DNA of 64,000 bases, taken from assembly GCF_001042615.1 (NCBI RefSeq), contig NZ_AP012327.1, positions 124,001-188,000 on the forward strand. The letters are read 5' to 3'. Below the pieces are notes generated by a model that worked only from the letters and a program-made list of their open reading frames with translations, ran no database searches and was not told the DNA's origin. Positions 6,505 to 16,000 of the stretch are shown piece by piece. Position 1 is the stretch's first letter. The number at the start of each line of letters is the position of its first letter. The DNA comes from Bifidobacterium catenulatum subsp. kashiwanohense JCM 15439 = DSM 21854 (GTDB lineage: Bacteria > Actinomycetota > Actinomycetes > Actinomycetales > Bifidobacteriaceae). Both the position numbers and the translations under genes were made by a program.

Positions 6505-9447
6505 ATGGCGTTCGTCAAGGACATGCTGCGGATGTGGGCGCATTCGTGGAAACGGTTCATCTCAATCGCCATGATTACATTGCTTGGCGTGGCTGTGCTT
6601 ACCGGCATTTACGCAGGCTGCCGCGACGCGTTCCGCGGCACCGACCGCTTTTTCGACGCGCAAGGTCTGCACGACATCCAGGTGCTGTCCACCGCAGGAT
6701 TGACGGATGGCGATATTGCCGCGTTACGCAAGGTGCGCGGTGTAGCGAAGGTGCAGGCAGAGCGGTCACAGGAAGTGACGTTCGATTTGGGCGGCCGCAA
6801 ATCGGCGACCATGCAGGAAATCGGTGCGAACGGTATTGACCGGCCGTACGTGCAGGAAGGGCGATTGCCGAAGAAAGCCGGCGAAATCGCAGTAACCCGT
6901 AAATTTATCCGCGATTCCGGCAAAAAGATTGGCAGCCACCTCACCGTAGCCCCCGAATCCTCTTCTTCCGCTACTTCAGTGTCTGATTCATCAGAATCGG
7001 ACACTCAGGGTGCTGAAGATAAGGCACCAAGCTTCCCGACCAAGCTCACCATCGTGGGCGTGGTGCTCGATCCGCAGAATCTAAGCAATCCGGACGGATA
7101 TTCCGCCATGACCTCGTTTCGTTCCACCGCTGCCACCGACTACACGTTCTTCGCTCCGTCCGACGGCGTGACCGGTACCCTCTACACGTCCGCCACGCTG
7201 CTCGTCAAAGGTTCGGCCAATGAAAACACGTTCGACGAATCGTATGAAAACACCGTCAAACAGGTGACCGACCGCATCGACGACGCCGTGAAAACCGACC
7301 GGCAGAAGGTCCGCTGGCAAGAACTGCTCGACGCGGGCAACAGGCAGATCGCCGACACGTGTGCGGAAGCCGACAAGAAGTTCGCGGAAGCGCAATCGCA
7401 AATCGACGAGAATCGTCGGCAATTCGACCAGCAGGTCGACCAAATCATGAGTATGCAAGCCGGTGCAACCGGCGCAATGGATCCCACCCAGCTCAACGAA
7501 ACCACGCGTGAAACAATGCGTGAAACCATCATCGCCGCAACCCCCGAACTTGCGCATGCCAAGCAGCGGCTCGACCAGGCGCAATCGCAATTGGACGAGC
7601 AGAAAGCGCAAACCGAACAAACGCTGAAAACCAAAGAAAACGAGCTTAAAACCAGTATTCCGCAAGTGCGCTGGTATGTGCAGGATCGGCAGTCGCTCGG
7701 TGGATTCAGCGCGCTCAAATCCGACCTTGATTCCATCCAATCGCTCGGCAACGCGTTCCCGATCGTGTTTCTGGTGGTCGCTGTGATGATGAGCCTGACT
7801 TCCATGGCGCGCATGGTCGAAGAGGACCGCTCGCTCATCGGCACTTACGTGGGGCTTGGCTATGGGCGTCTTGCGGTGGCGTCGCGCTATCTGCTGTTCG
7901 CGCTGCTGGCGTGTCTCATCGGCGGGGGGCTTGGCCTACTTGTCGGATTCCTTGGAATTCCGGCGTTCCTTCTGGTTGTTTTGGAGGGCATGTATGTGAT
8001 GCCTGGCGTGCGACTGGAATACGACTGGCTGTACGGTTCGCTGGGCATCGCACTGTTCGTGGTCGGTGTGCTCGCCGCCACCATTTACGCGTGCGTGCAG
8101 GAGATGCGCATGACGCCCGCCGCGCTGATGCGGCCGAAAGCGCCGCGTGCCGGCTCACGCATTCTGCTGGAACGAATCAAGCCGGTCTGGAATCGTATGG
8201 GGTTCCTCAGCAAAGTGACCGCGCGCAACATTTTCCGCTTCAAGTCGCGCCTTATCATGACGGTCGGCGGGGTGGCCGGCTGCACTGCGCTCATCGTCTG
8301 CGGCCTAGCCATCAATGACACCGTGGCCGACCTTGGTATCAAGCAATATCGTGACGTTTACCAATACGATCTTATGGTGGTTTCTGGCGATTCGGACGCG
8401 GACGAAATGCGCGCCAAAGTCGCGTCGGACGGTCGTACCACGTCCACGATGAACGTGCGTATCGAATCGGGTGATATGGCTGTTGGGAAGAGCGATTCTG
8501 GCAGCGGCGACAGCAGTGGCAGTGTCGGCAGTGAAAGTATTCAGCTGGTTGCAGTGCCGGAAAAGCGATTGTCCGACCTGGGCGAAATGGTCACGTTGCA
8601 GCCGGTGCATTCCGGAATATTGGGCACGTCCAGTATCGGCGGGAAAGGCTCGCTGAAGCTGGACGACGATGGCGTGATAGTGGCGCAGTCGGCGGCAAGC
8701 TCGCTTGGCATCGCCACCGGAAGCAAAGTGCGATTGACCAACGGCGACGGCGTGCAGGTCACTGCGAAAGTGAGCGCGGTGAATCGCAATCTTATCGGAT
8801 CGGACGTGTACATCAGCGAAACCTACTATGCCAAGCTGTTCGGCAAATCCTTCGTATCCAACGTGCCCGTTTCTGCAGAATCGGACGTGCAAAGTACGAA
8901 ATCGCTGACCTGGAATGCCATGTATGCCAAACTTTCCGGCTCTGACCAATCGCAAACCGACTATGCTCAATCGCTCGAAAAGGACAGCTCGGTGGTGAAA
9001 GCCGTAAGCAGCGCGCACATGGCCGACAGTTTCAAGTTCGATCTTATGGGCGCGGTCGTGGCGCTGATTGTGGCGCTCGCCGGAGGTTTGGCGCTTGTGG
9101 TGCTGTTCACTCTCGCCAATACGAATGTGTCGGAACGCGTGCGCGAGATGGCTACACTCAAGGTGCTCGGCTTTTTCGACCGTGAAGTGCACCATTACGT
9201 GAATCGCGAGATGATGATCCTCACCGTCATGGGCGTGGTGCTGGGATTGCCGCTCGGCCGGTTCGTTGGCGGGCTGCTGACCATGGCGCTCAACATGCCG
9301 TCGCTCTATTTCGAGGTGGAGGTCAAGCCGCTGAGCTACGTGATCGCAGTCGTGGTGACCATGATGTTCGCGCTGCTTGTGCAACTGTTTGTCAACCCCG
9401 TCCTCGACCGCATCGACCCCATCAGCTCGCTCAAGTCCGTGGAATGA
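6505..9447 (+). CDS. FtsX-like (MacB-type) ABC transporter permease
   Basis: A 980-residue membrane protein with an N-terminal span near residues 17-38 and a large extracytoplasmic region with two coiled-coil stretches (about residues 270-400, rich in Q and E). Three spans follow from about residue 415 to 530, then a second extracytoplasmic domain and three final spans (about 850-975). This is the duplicated FtsX/MacB_PCD arrangement of exporters for peptides, lipids or drugs. The ATG at 6505 is preferred because GGAGG is five bases upstream; a TTG at 6487 has no such site. No ABC ATPase is adjacent, which is unusual. Two copies of the window's palindromic repeat are embedded in frame, near residues 158-167 and 786-796. 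Confidence 0.85.
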   Translation: MAFVKDMLRMWAHSWKRFISIAMITLLGVAVLTGIYAGCRDAFRGTDRFFDAQGLHDIQVLSTAGLTDGDIAALRKVRGVAKVQAERSQEVTFDLGGRKSATMQEIGANGIDRPYVQEGRLPKKAGEIAVTRKFIRDSGKKIGSHLTVAPESSSSATSVSDSSESDTQGAEDKAPSFPTKLTIVGVVLDPQNLSNPDGYSAMTSFRSTAATDYTFFAPSDGVTGTLYTSATLLVKGSANENTFDESYENTVKQVTDRIDDAVKTDRQKVRWQELLDAGNRQIADTCAEADKKFAEAQSQIDENRRQFDQQVDQIMSMQAGATGAMDPTQLNETTRETMRETIIAATPELAHAKQRLDQAQSQLDEQKAQTEQTLKTKENELKTSIPQVRWYVQDRQSLGGFSALKSDLDSIQSLGNAFPIVFLVVAVMMSLTSMARMVEEDRSLIGTYVGLGYGRLAVASRYLLFALLACLIGGGLGLLVGFLGIPAFLLVVLEGMYVMPGVRLEYDWLYGSLGIALFVVGVLAATIYACVQEMRMTPAALMRPKAPRAGSRILLERIKPVWNRMGFLSKVTARNIFRFKSRLIMTVGGVAGCTALIVCGLAINDTVADLGIKQYRDVYQYDLMVVSGDSDADEMRAKVASDGRTTSTMNVRIESGDMAVGKSDSGSGDSSGSVGSESIQLVAVPEKRLSDLGEMVTLQPVHSGILGTSSIGGKGSLKLDDDGVIVAQSAASSLGIATGSKVRLTNGDGVQVTAKVSAVNRNLIGSDVYISETYYAKLFGKSFVSNVPVSAESDVQSTKSLTWNAMYAKLSGSDQSQTDYAQSLEKDSSVVKAVSSAHMADSFKFDLMGAVVALIVALAGGLALVVLFTLANTNVSERVREMATLKVLGFFDREVHHYVNREMMILTVMGVVLGLPLGRFVGGLLTMALNMPSLYFEVEVKPLSYVIAVVVTMMFALLVQLFVNPVLDRIDPISSLKSVE
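6978..7005 (+). repeat. GAATCGGAC palindromic repeat, copy 2 (in gene)
   Basis: Arms TGTCTGATTC and GAATCGGACA, extended by AG and CT. It is translated as S-V-S-D-S-S-E-S-D-T-Q-G in the FtsX-like permease. Confidence 0.85.
8861..8890 (+). repeat. GAATCGGAC palindromic repeat, copy 3 (in gene)
   Basis: A decayed left arm (CCCGTTTC) with an intact right arm GAATCGGAC. It is read as V-P-V-S-A-E-S-D-V-Q in the second extracytoplasmic domain of the same permease. Confidence 0.7.
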
Positions 9448-9448
9448 C

Positions 9449-9478
9449 GAGTGTCCGATTCACCAGAATCGGACACTC
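9449..9478 (+). repeat. GAATCGGAC palindromic repeat, copy 4
   Basis: A perfect palindrome with 13-bp arms (GAGTGTCCGATTC) and a loop of ACCA. It begins two bases after the permease stop, between convergent genes, so it may also act as a transcription barrier. Confidence 0.9.
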
Positions 9479-9505
9479 AGAGTACCGGAAAGGCTCGCTC
9501 GCGTC

Positions 9506-10963
9506 TCAGTTCTTCGGATAGCGGTAGTTGTGTGGCAGTTGCGTGGTGAGCTGCGGGTCGAGGCCGAGTTCCTTCAACTGCCGGTCGATCTCACGTCGCG
9601 CGCGTTCCACAAGTTCGGCCCGATGCTCGTCGCCGTGCCCATGCGCTTCCAGTGCGTCCAACGTTTCCGACAAACGCTTGAGCCGGTCCTGATGGTGCAG
9701 CAGCGCACGCACCTGCGCATGTTCGCGTACGATCGTCCGCCAATCGGATGGCGTGTGCGCAATCTCCCGAACCGCGGTGACCGGATGTACGTCGGCCACC
9801 TGATATGTGATCGAGCCAAGCAGCGGCATCAGGAACACTGTAATCGCGCCGGCTGCGACTAGTGTTGACGCGGTATCGCTTTGCATGGTGCCGACCTTCA
9901 CCGCCAGTGACGTGACGGCGACGATGATCGGCAGCGCGGTCGTGCAATACAGCGCTACGGTGACGCGATGATGCGATGACAACGGATTCTCGCGTTTGTC
10001 GAGCGATAGCGCAACATATACGGGCACCGCGCGAATCAGCATGAGCATTACGATGAACGCGACGAGCAGCGCGGGCCGGCCTGCCACGGCGCGCACGTTG
10101 ATCGCGGCGCCTGACACCACGAAAAACACAGGAATAAGGAATCCATAGCCGACGCCTTCCAGTTTCATTTCCAGCGACTTGCTGCCGTCGGGGATGATGT
10201 AGCGCAGGATGAAGCCTGCGGCGAACGCGCCGAGCACCGCGTCAAGTTCGAACAGTGCAGAAATAGTGACAAGGAAGATAAGCAGGAATGTGGTCAGTCG
10301 CATGAGCGTTTGCGATGACGTGTTCGCATTTTCCGTAAGGAAATGGTACAGGCGATGGCCGGTTTTCAGTGCTTTCGTGGGTAGCATTGCGCACAGTAGG
10401 CAGATGGTAAGGAACGCTCCGAGCACGAGCATGGTCTGCCAGCCGGTTCGGGTGGATAGCAGGATAGCCATGGCAAGGATTGGGCCGAGTTCGCCCCACG
10501 TTCCGTATGAGATGATGGCGTCGCCGATGGGGGTGCCTTCGAGGTTGCGTTCCTTGAGAATCGGCATGAGCGTGCCGAGAGCGGTGGTGGTAAGTGCGAT
10601 TACCGTGGCGATGCCGTCGATGCCCTGCTTTGCGAAGAATGGAAGAAGGGTCACGACAAGTCCGGCGAGCCCCAAGGTGATGATCCATGTGACAAGGCCG
10701 ACTTTGCCTTGATGCCCGGCGAGTCGTTTCGGATCGATTTCATAGCCGGCGAGCAGGAATAGGAACGCCATGCCGAGCTCGCTCAAGAGTTTCACGGCGT
10801 CGTTCACTTCGATTATGCCCAGTCCGTACGGGCCGAGTGCGGCTCCGGCGACGAGCAGCAGCACGGTTTGTGGAATGAACCTTCCCGGAATCAGCTGCGC
10901 CACAATCGGGCTGACGGCCGCCACTGCCATGATGATAGTCAATGAAACAAGCTCTTGCGTCAT
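9506..10963 (-). CDS. CPA2-family cation:proton antiporter
   Basis: A 485-residue protein with about 12-13 transmembrane segments over residues 1-395 and a soluble, charged C-terminal tail of about 80 residues. The segments around G-M-A-F-L-F-L-L-A-G-Y-E-I-D and A-V-L-G-A-F-A-A-G-F fit the Na+/H+ exchanger domain of Kef/NapA-type CPA2 proteins. It exchanges Na+ or K+ for protons across the membrane. There is no RCK/TrkA nucleotide-binding domain, so it is not a complete KefB/KefC. It is transcribed toward the FtsX-like gene, with a repeat palindrome between the two 3' ends. The ribosome site (GGAAAC) is weak. Confidence 0.85.
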   Translation of the reverse strand: MTQELVSLTIIMAVAAVSPIVAQLIPGRFIPQTVLLLVAGAALGPYGLGIIEVNDAVKLLSELGMAFLFLLAGYEIDPKRLAGHQGKVGLVTWIITLGLAGLVVTLLPFFAKQGIDGIATVIALTTTALGTLMPILKERNLEGTPIGDAIISYGTWGELGPILAMAILLSTRTGWQTMLVLGAFLTICLLCAMLPTKALKTGHRLYHFLTENANTSSQTLMRLTTFLLIFLVTISALFELDAVLGAFAAGFILRYIIPDGSKSLEMKLEGVGYGFLIPVFFVVSGAAINVRAVAGRPALLVAFIVMLMLIRAVPVYVALSLDKRENPLSSHHRVTVALYCTTALPIIVAVTSLAVKVGTMQSDTASTLVAAGAITVFLMPLLGSITYQVADVHPVTAVREIAHTPSDWRTIVREHAQVRALLHHQDRLKRLSETLDALEAHGHGDEHRAELVERARREIDRQLKELGLDPQLTTQLPHNYRYPKN

Positions 10964-11259
10964 GTTTCCAGCCTAGTGAGTCTGCGTGACGGTGTGTAGA
11001 GGCGTAGCAGTCCCATGATGTGCTAAAGGGTGTGCTGGGGGTGAGGTTAAGATTGTTTAAATTTTATGGGGGGGGGGGCTATGGGCCTTTCTATCTGCGC
11101 AAAATGGCGGAACTGTTTTGTTTTTAAGATGGAACTCCTTTTTATTGGAGGGAATAGGCCTTTTTATTCGAGGGTTTTAACGAGGGTACCAATGGGGAAA
11201 GCTCCGATATGATTCTGAACCAAGCTGTTCAGGCAGTAGCAGTATAAGGGGCAGAAAAA
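10964..11259. promoter_or_regulatory. Control region of pilus locus with poly-G tract
   Basis: This region holds a run of 11 G (11068-11078) and a pair of direct repeats, CCTTTTTATTGGAGGG (11137-11152) and CCTTTTTATTCGAGGG (11159-11174), spaced 22 bp (two helical turns). These lie upstream of the first HTH gene. A stop codon just before the ATG excludes a frame switch into that gene, so any length change in the G tract would act on transcription. Confidence 0.55.
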
Positions 11260-11751
11260 ATGATTGATGGCAAATTTACCGCAAAGGAGCGTGCGTATCT
11301 GTCCAGCCTGTCGGCGGTCAAAAGCGTGAGTGCGTCGCACATCCGCTATTCAGACCGTTTCCGGGTGGAAGTGATGTGCCGTTATAACGCCGGCGAATCA
11401 CCGTCAGCCATTTTCCGTGAAGCGGGGCTTGATCCGAAACTGATCGGTTACAAGCGTGTGGAGCGGTGCATCGCGCGCTGGAAGCAGCAGGAACGTGATG
11501 AGCGTCGAAAGGGGAAAGGGGCCATGAATCATTATCTGCAGGATGTTGAAGACGATTTATTGATCGCTGAACTGCAAGGGGCCACGCGCGAAGAGGAGAC
11601 GAATGACCCAACTGAAGCCGGCGAATCGCAGAATATGGTGGCGAAGCTTGCTCAGGCGCAACTGACCATCAACAAATGCGACATGCTCATCGCCAAGCAG
11701 GCGTTGCGCATCGACGAGCTTGAACGCGTGCTGCGGAAGTTCATCCAGTGA
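11260..11751 (+). CDS. HTH protein at 5' end of pilus locus
   Basis: A 163-residue protein. Residues about 25-75 look like a transposase-OrfA-like helix-turn-helix region: Y-S-D-R-F, then Y-N-A-G-E-S-P, then I-F-R-E-A-G-L. The end (about 125-163) is a short predicted coiled coil (A-L-R-I-D-E-L-E-R-V-L). It is a clear paralogue of the protein at 18810-19358 on the other side of the pilin genes; they share G-Y-K-R-x-E-R-x-x-A-R-W-K. Its stop overlaps the sortase start (TGATG), so the two are translationally coupled. It is probably a regulator of the pilus genes; no DNA-binding data exist in the sequence itself. Confidence 0.7.
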   Translation: MIDGKFTAKERAYLSSLSAVKSVSASHIRYSDRFRVEVMCRYNAGESPSAIFREAGLDPKLIGYKRVERCIARWKQQERDERRKGKGAMNHYLQDVEDDLLIAELQGATREEETNDPTEAGESQNMVAKLAQAQLTINKCDMLIAKQALRIDELERVLRKFIQ

Positions 11752-12761
11752 TGGACATGCGGCAGCAGCAGGAGCGCGGCCGGAAGCCATCTTTCGAAGA
11801 AGCGGTCGACATTGCCGATGAGGTGCGGCAGTGGCGCAGGGATCTTAGGAAAGTCATTGCCATGCGGGTGGTTGCGGTGCTGCTGATCATTCTTGCGATA
11901 GGCATCGGCGGGTTCCCTACATTTCTGCAGTATCAGTCGGCGCAGGAGCTGCAGAATACGTCGGACCGGTCCGCGCAGGCGGTTGCCGGCTGGCCTTACC
12001 CCCAGGCCGATGAGGCGTTTGCCGCGGCCAAAGCATATAACAGGCGGCTTGCGGCTTCGGGGCAGCCGATTCTTGGCGAGGCTCAAGACCCGTTCTCCCA
12101 AGTGCAGGGCGGCTCGCAGTCCAGTGAATCCGGTGCCGCAGAATCAAATAGCGCCAGCGCCAAAGATAAGGAATATCAAAGTCTGCTCGATTCGGACAGT
12201 GGCGTGATGGGCACCATCCGCATTCCGAAGATTTCCGTACGTCTGCCGATCTACCATGGCACGTCGCAGTCGGCGCTCGCATCCGGATCCGGACATCTGT
12301 ATGGGAGCAGCCTGCCAGTAGGCGGGCGGAGCACGCATGCGGTGATCACCGGCCACCGTGGGCTGGTTGAGGCGATGATGTTCACGCGCTTGGACGAGAT
12401 GCGTGTCGGAGACTATTTCTACATCGAAGTGATGGGGCGTACGCTCGGTTATAAGGTGGATCGCATTTCGGTGATCGAACCGAATGACACTTCGAAGTTG
12501 AAGATCGTGCCCGATGAGGACCGGGTGACGTTGATGACCTGCACGCCGTATGGTGTGAATACTCACCGATTACTGGTTTCGGCGGTGCGTGCGCCGATTC
12601 CTGGAGTGGTTCCCGATGAGCGGAATGCGGCGAAGGACGCGCGAACGATTGCGATTGCGGTGTCGGCTAGCGTGCTCGTGTCGGGGATGCTGCTTGCCTG
12701 GCTGTGCAGACGGCCGTGGCATATTCGCAGACATGTGGCGTGGTGGCCGAAACGTGGCTAG
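11751..12761 (+). CDS. Class C (pilin-polymerising) sortase
   Basis: A 336-residue membrane-anchored transpeptidase that joins pilin subunits through LPxTG motifs. It has a membrane span near residues 40-62 and a catalytic domain at about 140-285. The catalytic His202 is in I-T-G-H-R-G, Cys264 in T-L-M-T-C-T-P and Arg273 in H-R-L-L-V. A C-terminal transmembrane helix follows, as in class C enzymes. The ATG overlaps the upstream stop by one base; a GTG at 11748 is an alternative. Two LPLTG pilins lie downstream, so this is the dedicated sortase of the locus. Confidence 0.95.
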   Translation: MDMRQQQERGRKPSFEEAVDIADEVRQWRRDLRKVIAMRVVAVLLIILAIGIGGFPTFLQYQSAQELQNTSDRSAQAVAGWPYPQADEAFAAAKAYNRRLAASGQPILGEAQDPFSQVQGGSQSSESGAAESNSASAKDKEYQSLLDSDSGVMGTIRIPKISVRLPIYHGTSQSALASGSGHLYGSSLPVGGRSTHAVITGHRGLVEAMMFTRLDEMRVGDYFYIEVMGRTLGYKVDRISVIEPNDTSKLKIVPDEDRVTLMTCTPYGVNTHRLLVSAVRAPIPGVVPDERNAAKDARTIAIAVSASVLVSGMLLAWLCRRPWHIRRHVAWWPKRG

Positions 12762-13066
12762 TCGTTGCGGTGGCATTCTGCGGCGACATCCGTACGGTTG
12801 CGGACATGTGAATAATGTTGCCCCGTCGGACGTCGGACTTATATGAATTTCGGGTGGCGCAGATAGCTGGAAACGTTGCTATCACTTGGTTTCGAGGCTA
12901 TTTCATACCCCGAATCTCCCGCGCTTAGGGTGTATGTATCCATTCCCCTTTTCTTTTACTGTTCAAAATTGGAGCGCCGGAAGTGTATCCGCGTCGGCTG
13001 GATGCGTGACCGGTGATGAAGATGTGAATCGTGCACATGCGCACGGTGCGTAAGGGGGAATAGCGG
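12762..13066. other. Leader region of the tip pilin gene
   Basis: These 305 bp lie between the sortase and the tip pilin. AAGGGGGAA at 13051-13059 is the ribosome site of the pilin. I see no terminator, gene or clear promoter; the region is AT-richer around 12940-12970. Confidence 0.4.
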
Positions 13067-16000
13067 ATGGGACATGCGCGAATACGGCAGGCGAAGCCTG
13101 AGAGGAGTTTTGTCGAACGAATCGTGGCTGTCATCGTTACGATCGCCATGCTCGGCGGCATGGGCTACGCCACCACCTCCGCCGCTCTTGCGGAAGATAT
13201 GCCGGCCACTGTGGAAAACACCACGGATCAAAGCGCGACTACTGCTAACGAGTCGACTGATGGCAAGAATGCTGCGGACGGTACGGATGCAGATAATGCG
13301 GGCGATGCTGCCACCGGTACCGCAGACACTGAATCCGATACCAACACTGGTGCGGATGCCGACGTGAACACGGCGAATGCGGCAAATGTCGGAGATGCTG
13401 CATCTTCGGATGCGAACTCGCAGACTGATACCACCGCACAGTCCAATCCGCAAACTGTCAACGCCGAGCAAAATAACCCTTCCGTAGTGGCGGATGCTAC
13501 TGATTCCAACTGTATTTACGCTGGAACGAATGCTTTGCAGCGCGTGTGCTGGCTTGATATGTCCGAGTTCAACTCAACGACCGCCAAAACAAGCGCCGGT
13601 CAAAAAATGACCGTGAATCTCGGCGGCGGCCTGACCATGTCATTTATCGCGCATTATTCCGGCAAACGTACGGTCGTCGCCAGTGGAGTGCCAACGTGGG
13701 ATAATCGTACATACCCAGGTGAAGCTGGACATCACGCAATCTTCGGTGTTGAGGGATATTCTGATTTCCCAATCGGAAGCAAGCCCGCGCTGTATCAAGG
13801 GAAAGGAAAAGGACGTCAGAACGATTCGACGATACGGCTTTCAGATATCACCATTACTAAAAACGGTCAGAACGTAGATAATCTGCAGTATTCGTTCGTT
13901 ATGGCGGATGCGGAAAGCACTAATTACAAAGAGCAAATGGTGTACACCTCCAGTTCCACGATTACGCAACTGGGATCTTATCCAACAAGCGATAGCAATT
14001 ACCATTTCTGTGATCCGCAACCTTCGAATGACAATAAAACCATAACTTGCACGGGTGAGGATGGGGACGGCGTGCCTCAAGGCATTCGTCTGTATACAAC
14101 GTCCACTCCAACTCAGGTTTCTATTGAGATGAAGAACAGTAATTATGTCTCTAGGCAGGGCGCAGCGTTCGGCGTTATTTTCTCGCAGGCTGTTGCGAAG
14201 ATCACCGTCAATGGTTTGGCAAGTGACGATGCGGACACAACGTTTAAGGCTGGTGTTTCGAATGATGAGGCCGGAAGTCTTGAATCGGTTTCGATTTCGT
14301 CGAATACAGCAGAGAGCGCTACTTTGCCGATTCTCGCTAGCGCAGGCGAAGAGAAGACGGTTCGCTTCTACTTGGAAGGTAATCCAGATGACTGGTCTAA
14401 GTATGACGTGACATTTGAAGGCACTGACAATGGCAAGGTTGTTCCCAGCTCTGCGATTCAGACAGATGAAAATAAACGTCGTTACGTTGACATGACTGTT
14501 GCGGCTGATCATACGGTGCAGGGCCACTTCACGGTGACTGCCCATCCGGATCCTTTGCGAACTCCGGAACATCATAAGACCATCGCCAAGAAGAATGGTG
14601 CCAACGATACGTACACGTTGAACCTCAACGTGACGGGCAAGCGATCCGGCACTTCGCAAACCGTCTCCCAGCCAGTCGACATTGCACTAGTGCTCGACGT
14701 GTCTGGTTCGATGAGTGACGCAATGGGCGAGACAACAAAACTTGCTGCATTGAAGAAGGCTGCGAAGGAATTCTTGACGAATACCGCTAATAAGAACGCA
14801 GCTATTGCCGATAATGGCAACAAGATTAGAGTCTCGCTGGTTAAGTTTGCTTCGAATAAGAGCGATAGTGTCGGTAACAATACGTACCAAGAGCATACTT
14901 GGCACGGGACGTATACGCACAACTATACGCAGATTGTCAATAATTTAACTGACGATATGAACGCGCTGAGTGCAAGTGTTGATAAGTTACAGGCAGGCGG
15001 TGCTACGCAGGCCAATTACGGTTTGGAAAAGGCTAGTGCTGTGCTGGCTAGTGCTCGTGCAAATGCTAAAAAAGTAGTGGTGTTCTTCACCGATGGAGAA
15101 CCGAACTCTTCCAATGGATTTGACGATAAGGTCGCTGATGCGGCAGTGGCGAATGCGAAAACGCTGAAGGATTCGGGAACTACCATCTACAGCGTCGGCG
15201 TATTCTCAAAAGCTAATCCTTCGGATACTTCTGAAAAATTCAATGCGTATATGAACGCTGTTTCCAGCAACTATCCGAATGCCACGACGTACAAGAACCT
15301 TGGCACAAGGGTTGACGGTGGCAACTACTACATGATTGCGTCGGACTCAGAAGGACTGTCGAAGGTTTTTGACAATATTCAGCAAACCATTACGAGCACC
15401 AACGGATATACCGGCGTGACCATTCAGGATACGCTGTCGGAATATGCTGAATTTGCTGATGCCTATCCTGCAGAAACCGCAAAAGTGGTTACCAATTATG
15501 GCACTGACGTAACTGCGCAATGGAATATCCAGGTGAATGGTAAGACGATTACCGCATCGCAGAAGAGCACGGATCCGCTTCCTGATGGCGTGACCTACAC
15601 GCTGCAGTTCGACATTCAGCCTACGCAGAAGGCGTATGACGATTATGCGGCGAACAAGAACACCAATCAGGATGGCTATAACAACGTGATTGGTAGTGCA
15701 GATTCCGACGCTGCCGGTAATGCCACGTCTGCAGGTAAGCCTGGTTTCTACACCAACGACAGCGCATGCTTGGCCTACTCGGGTGACGGCAAAACGCACG
15801 ACTGCAGTGATACGCTTTATGCGGAACAGCCTGTCGATCAAGTCAAGACCGGTGCTATCACAGTGCAGAAGAAGTGGTACGGCGCCGATGGCAAGGAAAT
15901 CGCAGAAGGCAATCCTGAATCGGTGACGTTTACACTGCAGATCGACGAAAAAGATTCGGGACGCGAAGCTACGGCAACGGCTGATACGGAGTGGAAGGCA

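Noticed and set aside
11068..11078. G tract as a translational on/off switch of the HTH gene
   Set aside because: An in-frame stop lies between the tract and the ATG at 11260, so a frame shift in the tract cannot change this protein.
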